A stretch of 64,000 nt of DNA from Fen-1135 sp963705275 (GTDB taxonomy: Bacteria > Desulfobacterota > Syntrophia > Syntrophales > UBA2185), in NCBI GenBank assembly GCA_963705275.1, contig OY970063.1, positions 1,798,001 to 1,862,000 of the forward strand. Reading direction: 5' to 3'. This document shows positions 53,740 through 61,314 of the stretch, one piece after another. The notes beneath the pieces were generated by a model. It searched no databases. It was not told the DNA's origin and saw nothing but the letters and a program-made list of their open reading frames with translations. Within the stretch, counting starts at the first letter, position 1. Every line of letters starts with the position of its first letter. A program made the translations under genes and the position numbers.

Positions 53740-54150
53740 GTGCTCCAAAATAAGATCGTAGTTCACTATCAAGACGGTCGCATTTATGAGGGTGTGACCA
53801 GGGACTTCTTCCCTAACAAGGATGTATTCCATCTTTTCCCCGTAGATGGTCTGCCAGAAACCGAGCCTATTATGATCTCCATACACGATCTGAAAGCCGT
53901 TTTCTTTGTGAAAGAGTTCGAAGGGAATCGGGAGCATAAAGATAAAGAAGAGCCGGAATCCCATAAAACTACAACTGTCGTTGGGCGCAAGATACGGGTA
54001 ATTTTTAAGGATGGGGAAGTTCTAGTAGGTACAACCCATGGATATCAGCCTGGCCGTCCTGGTTTCTTCGTACATGCATCGGATCCTCAATCCAACAACG
54101 AGCGCTGTTTCGTAATCTCGGCAGCAACCAAAGAGGTGTCGTTCATTTGA
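53740..54150 (+). CDS. Two-repeat unknown protein (DUF6982-like)
   Basis: A 136-residue soluble protein built from two similar beta-rich halves: KIVVHYQDGRIYEGVTRDFFPNKDVFHLFPVDG with an ISIHDLKAVFFV ending, and KIRVIFKDGEVLVGTTHGYQPGRPGFFVHASD with an ISAATKEVSFI ending, joined by a charged linker (residues about 64-80). The pattern resembles DUF6982 proteins, of unknown role and often found with signalling genes. Start is GTG 53740 with AGGAGG six bases before. Confidence 0.7.
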   Translation: MLQNKIVVHYQDGRIYEGVTRDFFPNKDVFHLFPVDGLPETEPIMISIHDLKAVFFVKEFEGNREHKDKEEPESHKTTTVVGRKIRVIFKDGEVLVGTTHGYQPGRPGFFVHASDPQSNNERCFVISAATKEVSFI

Positions 54151-54165
54151 ATATTAGGAGAGAAG

Positions 54166-54228
54166 CTTCCGCCATTCCGAAATTTATTCGCAAATTTCGA
54201 TTTTTATCGAGACTATTTTTTTAACCTG
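54166..54228 (+). repeat. Upstream repeat B
   Basis: A diverged copy of the 53563-53618 element, seven bases longer near its 5' end. Both copies precede an unknown gene (by about 120 and 170 bp). They may be a shared regulatory sequence or relics of a local duplication. Confidence 0.6.
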
Positions 54229-54293
54229 AAGAAGTCTTCAACTGCAATCGAAACCACTGTCTGTCTCTGCATTCTTCCATCTTAAACAGACTG

Positions 54294-54321
54294 TTGACAT
54301 TCCTTTAATATTATGTAAGAT
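54294..54321 (+). promoter_or_regulatory. Promoter-like element before 54397
   Basis: TTGACA (54294-54299), 16-bp spacer, TAAGAT (54316-54321), about 75 bp before the ATG of the coiled-coil membrane protein. Confidence 0.45.
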
Positions 54322-54396
54322 TTTACCACATTTCCACTCATGTTAGGCTTGGAGTCTGCTCTTATTTCAAGTATCGAAAGCAAGAGAAATTAACAA

Positions 54397-54939
54397 ATGA
54401 ATGCGAATGAGCCACAGGAGTCCACCCAACCAAAAGAAATACCTGAACCACCAGACCACTCCGCTGACGGCACTCAGAAAAAAGAGACCAGTGAGAATTC
54501 CATAGTTGAGGTCTTAACTCCTATTGACAAGAAATTGGGGACGGCCGTCTTTCAAGATGCCATTGACCTGCTTTCCCAGAAGTACCCCCGAAATCTTGGT
54601 GGTGAAATCGGTTCGGTCCTCATCGCAGCAGCGACACGACATCTGACTTTTCAGCTCCAGGAGACGAAAAGCGAATTGCGTGAAGTCAGGGCTAATGCTG
54701 ATTCCTTGCGAGAACAGGTATCCCAAAAAGATATACTTATCGCCAGACAAGACGAAAAGTTAACTGCTCTCTCACAAGGACGGCATTTCCGCTACCTCCT
54801 GGTCACTCTTGGAACCGCCCTTGTCGGCTTAGGGTTAGAACTTATTCTAAAAGAGATGGTCGGATTCGGTCTTTCCTGCATTCTTATAGGTTTAGTCATT
54901 ATCGCAGGCACCTGGTTTCTGATACCGAAACGGGATTAG
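54397..54939 (+). CDS. Unknown coiled-coil membrane protein
   Basis: A 180-residue protein with a polar, proline- and acid-rich first 45 residues, a middle part ending in a likely coiled coil (QLQETKSELREVRANADSLREQVSQKDILIARQDEKLTAL), and two C-terminal hydrophobic helices (about residues 132-175) separated by a short turn. Likely an inner-membrane protein with a long cytoplasmic or periplasmic arm. No family recognised. The stop is 3 bp before the next gene, so the pair is co-translated. Confidence 0.65.
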   Translation: MNANEPQESTQPKEIPEPPDHSADGTQKKETSENSIVEVLTPIDKKLGTAVFQDAIDLLSQKYPRNLGGEIGSVLIAAATRHLTFQLQETKSELREVRANADSLREQVSQKDILIARQDEKLTALSQGRHFRYLLVTLGTALVGLGLELILKEMVGFGLSCILIGLVIIAGTWFLIPKRD

Positions 54940-54942
54940 GCT

Positions 54943-55353
54943 ATGATCTTCCCCAATATATATGCAATACACATCATTGGCGTCTTTGACAGGGGTATTG
55001 CCAACAACGAACGCATTGTGTTTAAAGCGGACACATGGCTCAACCTTGCTGAGTTCGGCGTCATGATTGGCTTCACGGTCGATGACAACCTGGCCAAACC
55101 ATATCTTGATCACCTCTTCCACTTCCCAGAAATCGACGTGGATCCTGGTACCTTAATTTTTCTCTACACCGGCCCTGGAAAGAATTACAAAGGCAACATG
55201 CCCAAAAACGCTGAACCGTTTCATGTTCTCCACTGGGGCAAACCATCAACTGTCTTTGCGCACTCATCTATCGTTCCTATTCTCTTTCAAGTGGGAGCCA
55301 TTGAGGTAGGTCGACGACCAATCGATTTGCCTCAGATTAAACAGCTTCGATGA
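54943..55353 (+). CDS. Unknown soluble partner protein
   Basis: A 136-residue protein without membrane segments or signal peptide. It opens IFPNIYAIHIIGVFDRGIANNERIVFKADTWLNLAEFGVMIGF and is rich in aromatic and hydrophobic strands, with FLYTGPGKNYKGN in the middle. No family recognised. Tight spacing (3 bp) to the membrane protein suggests they work together; whether as an envelope, sensing or defence unit cannot be read. Confidence 0.6.
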   Translation: MIFPNIYAIHIIGVFDRGIANNERIVFKADTWLNLAEFGVMIGFTVDDNLAKPYLDHLFHFPEIDVDPGTLIFLYTGPGKNYKGNMPKNAEPFHVLHWGKPSTVFAHSSIVPILFQVGAIEVGRRPIDLPQIKQLR

Positions 55354-55376
55354 GCAGATTCGCCCCTGTGATTCAA

Positions 55377-55523
55377 TCAGATACCCCCTCCCTGTTTCCC
55401 CTCCAACAGCCTCCTCTTCGCCTCAAGCTGAACTGATGCATACCTTTTAACACTCTCTCTCCTTGCATGATCCGTCATCATCTGAACCTCATCCATGCTA
55501 TACCCTTTTTCATTAATATACTG
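55377..55523 (-). pseudogene. Possible tyrosine-recombinase C-terminal remnant
   Basis: On the minus strand a frame ending at TGA 55377 reads YINEKGYSMDEVQMMTDHAR then RESVKRYASVQLEAKRRLLE. A helix, a xDHA..ESVKRYA segment with a Tyr, and a basic tail resemble the last 40 residues of phage-type integrases. The frame closes upstream at a TAA near 55563 and no other integrase motif (Arg, HxxR) is left. It suggests former mobile DNA here. Similarity is by eye and partial. Confidence 0.4.
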
Positions 55524-55590
55524 TGAGCATGAGGGTGTCTTCAGACATGAATATTTCAGTAATTATTTCAAACGAAAATCTTCAAACTTC

Positions 55591-55771
55591 TTATATCGTA
55601 AATAGCTCCTCCGCCATTTGAAGCTCTCCGCAGTTACCTGCGGAGAAGCTCCGATCCTTAAGGAATAATAATGTTCCCCATTCGCTTCAGGCTACGGGGA
55701 ATGCGCTCGCTACCGGATTCAATAGGCGTCCTGTCGCCGACCTTTATAGCCTCGCATCTTGCCTTGACCGT
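55591..55771 (-). pseudogene. Remnant of a second acyl-CoA dehydrogenase 3' end
   Basis: When the 100-bp insert is removed, the remaining 81 bp match the last 81 bp of the dehydrogenase gene at 56549-56629 with about 14 mismatches by hand count, and encode VKARCEAIKVGDRTPIE plus MAEELFTI and stop. Only one residue (Ala for Gly) differs, so nearly all changes are silent, as expected of a once-functional paralogue. The rest of that gene is missing; the toxin-antitoxin pair follows directly. Confidence 0.8.
55618..55717. mobile_element. 100-bp palindromic insert in the remnant
   Basis: Exactly 100 bp lie between the Glu and Met codons of the remnant. One end holds the stem TCTCCGCAG/CTGCGGAGA with loop TTAC (55625-55646); the other holds TTCCCC...GGGGAA (about 55674-55701). 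It has no coding capacity. It looks like a small non-autonomous element or REP-type insertion. No clean target duplication is visible. Confidence 0.6.
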
Positions 55772-55788
55772 AAAATACAAAATAACCA

Positions 55789-55816
55789 TTGACATTCAGT
55801 CTTAATTCAGTATCAT
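55789..55816 (+). promoter_or_regulatory. Promoter of the toxin-antitoxin operon
   Basis: TTGACA (55789-55794), 16-bp spacer, TATCAT (55811-55816), followed by CCGGAGGTGAT as ribosome site and ATG at 55840. Confidence 0.7.
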
Positions 55817-55839
55817 AAAAGGACCGGAGGTGATATTAA

Positions 55840-56121
55840 ATGAATATTTCAACAGATATAAGACCAGTAACGTATCTTAAGGCGAAGGCGGCGGACTTGC
55901 TTAAGCAAATCAACGAAACGCACCGCCCTGTCATCATAACGCAAAATGGAGAACCGAGGGCAGTCCTTCAGGACCCTAAGAGCTATGAAGATATGCGCAA
56001 CGCAATCGGGATACTGAAGCTTGTCTCGCAGGGTGAAAGCGATGTCAGGAAAGGGAAGGTGAAGTCTCAGGAGAATGTCTTCGAAGATATTGAGGCCTTG
56101 TTGAAAGAGAAGCTTAAATGA
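55840..56121 (+). CDS. Antitoxin, Phd/YefM family
   Basis: A 93-residue antitoxin. The N-terminal DNA-binding half (IRPVTYLKAKAADLLKQINETHRPVIITQNGEPRAVLQDPKSYE) is typical; the C-terminal half is charged and expected to wrap the toxin. It would repress its own promoter. A GGAGG site precedes it. The last codon overlaps the toxin start by 4 bp. Confidence 0.9.
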   Translation: MNISTDIRPVTYLKAKAADLLKQINETHRPVIITQNGEPRAVLQDPKSYEDMRNAIGILKLVSQGESDVRKGKVKSQENVFEDIEALLKEKLK

Positions 56122-56450
56122 GCCGGAAGTATGAAGTCATCTGGGCTGGCGTCGCAGAAAACGACTTAAAAGAAGTCATTGAATATATTGCCGCCGACAG
56201 TCCTGCGAACGCATTAAAGACATTCAATAGGATAAGACAAAAAGCTTCCAGCCTCTATTCCTTTCCTGAGCGAGGCCGCATAGTGCCCGAACTTCAGGAC
56301 CAGGGCATCCTGTTATATCGCGAATTGATAGTCCCACCCTGGAGAATTATATACAGAATATCGGAGAAGCAGGTTTACGTTTTATCTTTCTTGGATTCAA
56401 GGCGAAATGTTGAAGACATTCTACTGAGAAGATTGATTTCTCATGAATGA
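56118..56450 (+). CDS. Toxin, RelE/ParE family
   Basis: A 110-residue toxin of the ParE/RelE fold: YEVIWAGVAENDLKEVIEYIAADSPANALKTFNRIRQKASSLYSFPERGRIVPEL, then YRELIVPPWRIIYRISEKQVYVLSFLDSRRN. ParE toxins poison gyrase, RelE toxins cut mRNA; the sequence favours ParE but does not prove the target. It overlaps the antitoxin by ATGA and converges on the acyl-CoA dehydrogenase gene. Confidence 0.9.
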   Translation: MSRKYEVIWAGVAENDLKEVIEYIAADSPANALKTFNRIRQKASSLYSFPERGRIVPELQDQGILLYRELIVPPWRIIYRISEKQVYVLSFLDSRRNVEDILLRRLISHE

Positions 56451-56548
56451 TTCACAACGGGCCCCAAGTACCTGCTTCAATAAATGGTATTCAGCCATTC
56501 TTTAAAAGTCGCACAAAGCCATTCCATTCCGCGGGAAAACTTCACACT

Positions 56549-58413
56549 TTATATGGTGAACAGCTCCTCCGCCATCTCGATGGGTGTCCTGTCTCCAACT
56601 TTTATCGCCTCGCATCTTCCCTTGACTGTGGGGAGAACATTCAGGGCGAAGAATTTCGCTGCAGCGATCTTCCCGTTGTAGAAGGCGACGTCCTTATTTG
56701 CATGGATGAGGGCCCGCTGCTTCGCCTTCGATCCCTTCGCGTCATTTTCCGTATATATAGCGTTCAGTTTTTCGTTCGCAATCGTAGCCGCCTGCATCAG
56801 AAGTGATCCAACCGCAACATCACCGAAGAGCTCCAGGTATGGAGAAGCATTAAGGACGGGGATCAGGAAGCTTGCGCCCCTGCTGAGCCGATAAAAATGT
56901 GTAGTCAGGTCGGAGAAGGCCTTCAGGGCCTCTTCCAGGTAATTGCACGGCACGGTCAGATCTTCAAAACCCTTGCTTCTTGTTATGACACTGTATACTT
57001 CACTATAGAGGCTCATCATGAACTCGCCTCTCCTCTGCGCCAGCTTCCTGCCGACGAGGTCAAGGGCCTGGATCGCGTTTGTCCCCTCATAGATTGTTGT
57101 TATCTTGCAGTCCCTGAGGTACTGCTCGACGGGATATTCGCTGCAGTAGCCGTAGCCTCCGTATACATCGATGGCCTTGGAGCAGACCTGCATGGCCTTG
57201 TCCGAGGAATAGGCCTTGCAGATCGGGATCAGGAGTTCCGCGAGGCCGTTCCATTTCGCCTTTTCCATCTTTGTTTCCGAGATATCCGCCATATCGAAGC
57301 AGTAGGCGGTGTAATAAAGGAGCACCCTTATTCCTTCCACATGGGCCTTCATCCAGAGAAGGGTCCGCTTGATGTCGGGGTGCTGGATGATGGGTACGGG
57401 CTTGGCATCGGGATTCTTCATGTCCCATATGGCGACGCCCTGAATTCTTTCCTTGGCGTACGCCACGGCATGTTCATAGGCCGCAGTCGCCACGCCGAGG
57501 GCCTGTATGCCTACCTCAAGCCTGGCGCCGTTCATCATCTGGAACATGATTGCCATCCCGGCCCTCTCTTTTCCGAGAAGTTCTCGCCGACGCATTTCCC
57601 CTCGTCGCCGAAGTTGAGTGTACAGGTGGCAGAGCCCTTGATCCCCATCTTGTGCTCGATGTTTCCTGTACGTACGTCGTTGAATTCCCCCAGGCTGCCG
57701 TCGTCATTGACGCGGTATTTGGGGACGATGAAGATGGAGATGCCCTTCGTCCCCGGCTCATCCCCTTCAATCCTGGCGAGAACGGGATGGACGATATTCG
57801 GGCAAAGGTCATGGTCTCCGCCGGAGATAAAGATCTTGGTCCCTGTGATGCTGTAGGTTCCGTCGGGCAATTTCCTTGCCGTTGTCTTCAGGGCGCCCAC
57901 ATCGGTCCCCGCTCCAGGCTCCGTCAGGCACATGGTTCCGGCCCATTCACATGAATACATCTTATACATGTACTTATTCTTCTGTTCTTCCGTGCCAAAA
58001 TCTTCTATGAGCGAGGCGGCTCCGGTGGTCAACATAGGATACATGATGAGGGGATAATTGGCGGCCTGAAAAAGTTCAAAGCAGGCGGTGGAGACGCTTA
58101 CCGGCATCCCCTGTCCACCTACCTCCGCATCTCTCGTGGCGCACTGCCAGCCGGCTTCAACAAACTTCCTGAATGCGTGGTGGAAGCTTTTCGGCACGAA
58201 GACCTTTCCATCTTTGAATGTGCATCCTTCTCTGTCGCCGTCGACATACGTCGGGAGGAGTACTTCCAGCGCCATCTTTTCCGCCTCGGTAAGCACCATG
58301 TCCACGGTCTCTTTTGCGTAATCCGCGTACTTGGCCTTGAAAAGATTCTCTATGCCGAGCTGCTCGTAAAGGACGAATTGCTGATCTCTTGTGTTAACCA
58401 ATAAGTTACTCAT
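56549..58413 (-). pseudogene. Long acyl-CoA dehydrogenase, one frameshift
   Basis: Repaired, this would be about 621 residues, the long dehydrogenase form with a C-terminal extension. The N-terminal part has QLGIENLFKAKYADYAKETVDMVLTEAEKMALEVL, MCLTEPGAGTDVGALKTTARK (FAD site) and KMGIKGSATCTLNFGDEGKCVGE. Near 57577-57580 the frame breaks; a missing base would join GE to ELLGKERAGMAIMFQMMNGARLEVG, then DVYGGYGYCSEYPVEQYLRDCKITTIYEGTN with the usual substrate-base region. It oxidises acyl-CoA thioesters with an electron-transfer flavoprotein. AGGAGG precedes ATG 58413. A paralogue remnant lies beyond the toxin-antitoxin pair. Confidence 0.85.
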
Positions 58414-58690
58414 GATGACCTCCTTGAAACATTTCGTAGATGAATGGATGTAAAGAATTTTACAAGAATCGAGGAAAGCAATATCGCTATATGTCCCGCA
58501 AATTAAAGAGCCTTATACATACATAACCCCGACGGCCTTTGCAAGGATTCCTTTGGCAAGGGCTGATTTTTCTCCTGATCCCCCGTTTATGCTTCTGACT
58601 GATATTGAAAATCTCTGAATTTTATGAGATTAGAAAGGAAATGAATGAGATGCTGCTCGAATTATCCCCGGTTGGGAAGGAGAGATTGAT

Positions 58691-59803
58691 ATGAAAAATC
58701 TACTGGAAAACATCGAAGAAATCCTGCTCATGGGCCCCGGCCCTTCCTGTGTGCCGCCTCAAGTTTATAAGGCGCTGAGTCTTAAGACCCTGGGACACCT
58801 GGACCCCTATTTCCTGAACATCGCCGATGAACTGATGGAAATGCTCCGCCGGATCATGAATACGAAGAACAGGCTCACCATCCCTATTTCGGGAACCGGT
58901 TCCGCAGGCATGGAGGCGTGCTTCGTGAATCTCGTGGAGCCGGGCGACAAGGTGCTTATCATTACGAACGGCGTCTTCGGCGTGAGGATGCAGGACGTAG
59001 CCGGTCGGCTTGGCGCAAAGGTTGATGCCTTGGAGTTTCCATGGGGAATGCCGGTGGTGGTCGATGCGGTGGAAAAGAAGATCCGCCAGGAGTCATACAA
59101 GATAATCGCCGTCGTCCATGCGGAGACTTCGACGGGTGTGCAGAACCCTGTTGCCGAAATCGGCGCTCTCCTCAAGGGGAATGACGCGATCTATCTGGTG
59201 GATACGGTAACCAGCCTGGGCGGCATCGAGGTAAGGATGGATGACTGGAACATAGACGCCCTTTACAGCGGCACGCAGAAATGCCTCTCCTGTCCTCCGG
59301 GACTCGCGCCCCTTTCGTTTTCCGAGAAGGCCATGGCGAAGCTGAACGGGCGGAAGACGAAGGTGCCCAACTGGTATCTCGATATCTCCATGATAGCGAA
59401 CTACTGGGGGAAAAACCGCGTGTACCACCATACGGCGCCGGTTAACATGATCTATGGCCTCTACGAAGCGCTGTTTGTCATCTTCGAGGAGAAACTGGAG
59501 AATGTGTTTAAGCGACACCGGGAGAGCCACGCGGCCCTGGTAGACGGGCTGAAGCAGTTGGGCGTTAAGATGCTGGTCGAGGAGCCTTACCGCCTTCCCA
59601 TGTTGAATGCGGTGAGTGTGCCTGAGGGCGTGGACGAGCTGGCTGTCAGGAAGCGTCTGCGGAGTGAGTTCAAGATAGAGATCGGCGCGGGGCTCGGGCC
59701 GCTGGCGGGAAAGATCTGGCGCGTCGGGATCATGGGGCATACGGCGAGAAGGGAGAACGTTGCGAGGTTCCTTGCGGCCATGAAGGAAGTGCTGAAAAAA
59801 TAA
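58691..59803 (+). CDS. Class V aminotransferase (serine/alanine-glyoxylate type)
   Basis: A 370-residue PLP enzyme. N-terminal LLMGPGPSCVPPQVYKALSLKTLGHLDP is the AGT/SGAT signature; SGTGSAGMEACFVNLVEPGDKVL follows, with PLP Asp in YLVDTVTSLGG and the Schiff-base Lys in GTQKCLSCPPGLAP. It would transfer amino groups from alanine or serine to glyoxylate or pyruvate. AAGGAG precedes the ATG. It stands between the broken dehydrogenase and the repeat zone. Confidence 0.9.
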   Translation: MKNLLENIEEILLMGPGPSCVPPQVYKALSLKTLGHLDPYFLNIADELMEMLRRIMNTKNRLTIPISGTGSAGMEACFVNLVEPGDKVLIITNGVFGVRMQDVAGRLGAKVDALEFPWGMPVVVDAVEKKIRQESYKIIAVVHAETSTGVQNPVAEIGALLKGNDAIYLVDTVTSLGGIEVRMDDWNIDALYSGTQKCLSCPPGLAPLSFSEKAMAKLNGRKTKVPNWYLDISMIANYWGKNRVYHHTAPVNMIYGLYEALFVIFEEKLENVFKRHRESHAALVDGLKQLGVKMLVEEPYRLPMLNAVSVPEGVDELAVRKRLRSEFKIEIGAGLGPLAGKIWRVGIMGHTARRENVARFLAAMKEVLKK

Positions 59804-59837
59804 ATGAAAATGCAGTACAGACCTTCGGTGCGCTGTA

Positions 59838-59977
59838 TCAGCAGGACTAAAGTCCTGCACTACGTTTGCCATTTCGATCCCACTCGCGATGCATTATGTC
59901 ATCCCGAACGCATGTGAGGAATCTTAAAGGTTAGTATTATCAATCATTAGGATTTCTCGTTTCACTCGAAATGACAA
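59838..59977 (-). repeat. Palindromic repeat, copy 2 (inverted)
   Basis: Contains GCAGGACT-AA-AGTCCTGC (59841-59858) flanked by CTAC-type ends and, at 59951-59977, the exact reverse complement of the 27-base unit found at 51814-51840. A diverged third unit (GTCATCCCGAACGCATGTGA) lies at 59898-59925. The whole is an inverted, longer-spaced relative of copy 1. Confidence 0.75.
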
Positions 59978-60081
59978 TATTGGGAGGAGAAGGCGGAATA
60001 GACACACCGAGTCTGTTATTGACATCCTTTTTTTGCCATATATAATTTATATTATAGACTGAACATAGAAAGGATGTCCCT

Positions 60082-60657
60082 ATGGAAGAACCACTCAAAA
60101 TAGTATATCGCAATATCCTGCCGGCGCATAAAGAGGCACTCGATCCGATAATCAGGGAGCACGCCGCCAAGCTGGACAAGTACTTTCCCAAGATAGTCAA
60201 TTGTCGAGTCGTAGTGGAAAAGCCGCAAGGGCGGCGCCACGTAGGCGATCTCTACAGAACTACTATAACGCTGACGGTGCCGCACAAACAGATCGTGGTG
60301 AACCGCGAGCATCCCCAACATCACAGCCATGAGGATATATTTGTCACCGTAGGCCACGCTTTTGATGATGCGGCCCGGCAACTCGAAGAGTATGCGCGCA
60401 TGCGGGGTAAAGAGCTGAAAGACCATGATTTGCTGCCCCACGGCGTTATCAATAAACTGTACCTTAAGGACGGCTATGGATTTATACTGGGATTGAGCGG
60501 CAAGGAAATTTACTTCCACCGTAATAGTGTGATAGACGGGTTCGAAAACCTTGAGATTGGGACGGAAGTCCGGTTTGAAGAGGAAGAGGGGGAAAAGGGC
60601 CCGCAGGCAAGCACCGTTAAGATAATCAGGAAGGAACACGCCCACCACAGGCATTAA
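60082..60657 (+). CDS. HPF-like protein fused to a cold-shock domain
   Basis: A 191-residue fusion. Residues about 1-108 resemble the S30EA/HPF-RaiA ribosome-hibernation fold (EALDPIIREHAAKLDKYFPKIVNCRVVVEKPQG, IVVNREHPQHHSHEDIFVTVGHAFDDAARQL). From about residue 117 a cold-shock domain follows: HGVINKLYLKDGYGFILGLSGKEIYFHRNSVI, with RNP-like DGYGFI and EIYFH. The tail is His-rich. It may bind ribosomes or RNA in stress. AAAGG with start ATG 60082. Confidence 0.85.
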   Translation: MEEPLKIVYRNILPAHKEALDPIIREHAAKLDKYFPKIVNCRVVVEKPQGRRHVGDLYRTTITLTVPHKQIVVNREHPQHHSHEDIFVTVGHAFDDAARQLEEYARMRGKELKDHDLLPHGVINKLYLKDGYGFILGLSGKEIYFHRNSVIDGFENLEIGTEVRFEEEEGEKGPQASTVKIIRKEHAHHRH

Positions 60658-60670
60658 GACTCAGTGAATT

Positions 60671-60709
60671 GCAAGGCCGGCGACCAGTTCCGGCCGCACA
60701 CAGCCTTGC
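60671..60709. terminator. Hairpin between convergent genes
   Basis: GCAAGGC (60671-60677) pairs with GCCTTGC (60703-60709); an inner GGCCGG/CCGGCC alternative exists. There is no U-tract, so termination strength is doubtful. It sits between the convergent HPF fusion and small-protein genes. Confidence 0.4.
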
Positions 60710-60741
60710 GGTTATCCATGTTTCAATTTTGGGAATAATTC

Positions 60742-61032
60742 TTACCTGGCAGCCCCTGCGGCAGCTCCCCTGCGGCGGGGCTTCTTGACGTTCCTGAAAG
60801 GAGCCTTGGCGCGGGAAGGCATCTTCTTTTTTTCCGCAAGCTCTTCTTCGATGGGAACTTCTTCCCCGAATTCAAGGATCTCCATTGGAGGCTCCTCGTT
60901 CTCGTAATCGCCGAACTCCCAGATCATCTCATCGAGTTCCCTGTCGCGATACCTGTCCCTTCCGCTTTCAAACTCCATCGCCTTGTCGTTAAAAATTGCA
61001 TCGAGGGGTTTTACTCTTTCGTAACGTGCCAT
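60742..61032 (-). CDS. Small charged protein of unknown function
   Basis: A 96-residue protein: first half acidic (ELDEMIWEFGDYENEEPPMEILEFGEEVPIEEELAE), last 30 residues basic and Ala-rich (RAKAPFRNVKKPRRRGAAAGAAR). Probably disordered at both ends. AGGAGG with correct spacing before the ATG makes it credible. The basic tail could bind nucleic acid. No family recognised. Confidence 0.6.
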   Translation of the reverse strand: MARYERVKPLDAIFNDKAMEFESGRDRYRDRELDEMIWEFGDYENEEPPMEILEFGEEVPIEEELAEKKKMPSRAKAPFRNVKKPRRRGAAAGAAR

Positions 61033-61314
61033 TTTGCTCCTCCTGTGTGCTTGCCCGATGGGAACAAAGCCTAATAAGGATGAGGAAATTCATCCATCAT
61101 AAAATTCATAAAATTCAGTTTCGAAAAACCTGAATTTCACGTCAGGAAATGGATGATGGCCCGAGTTTCTCTATATGTAAGTCGATTTGCAAGGTTTTTT
61201 CTCCATTGACACGCACTGCCTTTCTGTGCTTAGACCGCTCGAAGAGAATACAATATGACAAAATCTTGGGATTCTCCTCACAGCGACTGGACATTACCAT
61301 AGTGTTTAATAAAT

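Larger units (their letters stand above)
55354..55839. other. Gene-remnant zone before the toxin-antitoxin pair
   Basis: A 486-bp stretch without an intact gene. It contains, in order, a tyrosine-recombinase-like C-terminal remnant, a remnant of an acyl-CoA dehydrogenase 3' end split by a 100-bp insert, and the toxin-antitoxin promoter. Confidence 0.7.

Noticed and set aside
59093..59872. Minus-strand frame of 259 codons opposite the class V aminotransferase
   Set aside because: Shadow of a well-conserved enzyme; low-complexity His/Leu/Arg-rich translation.
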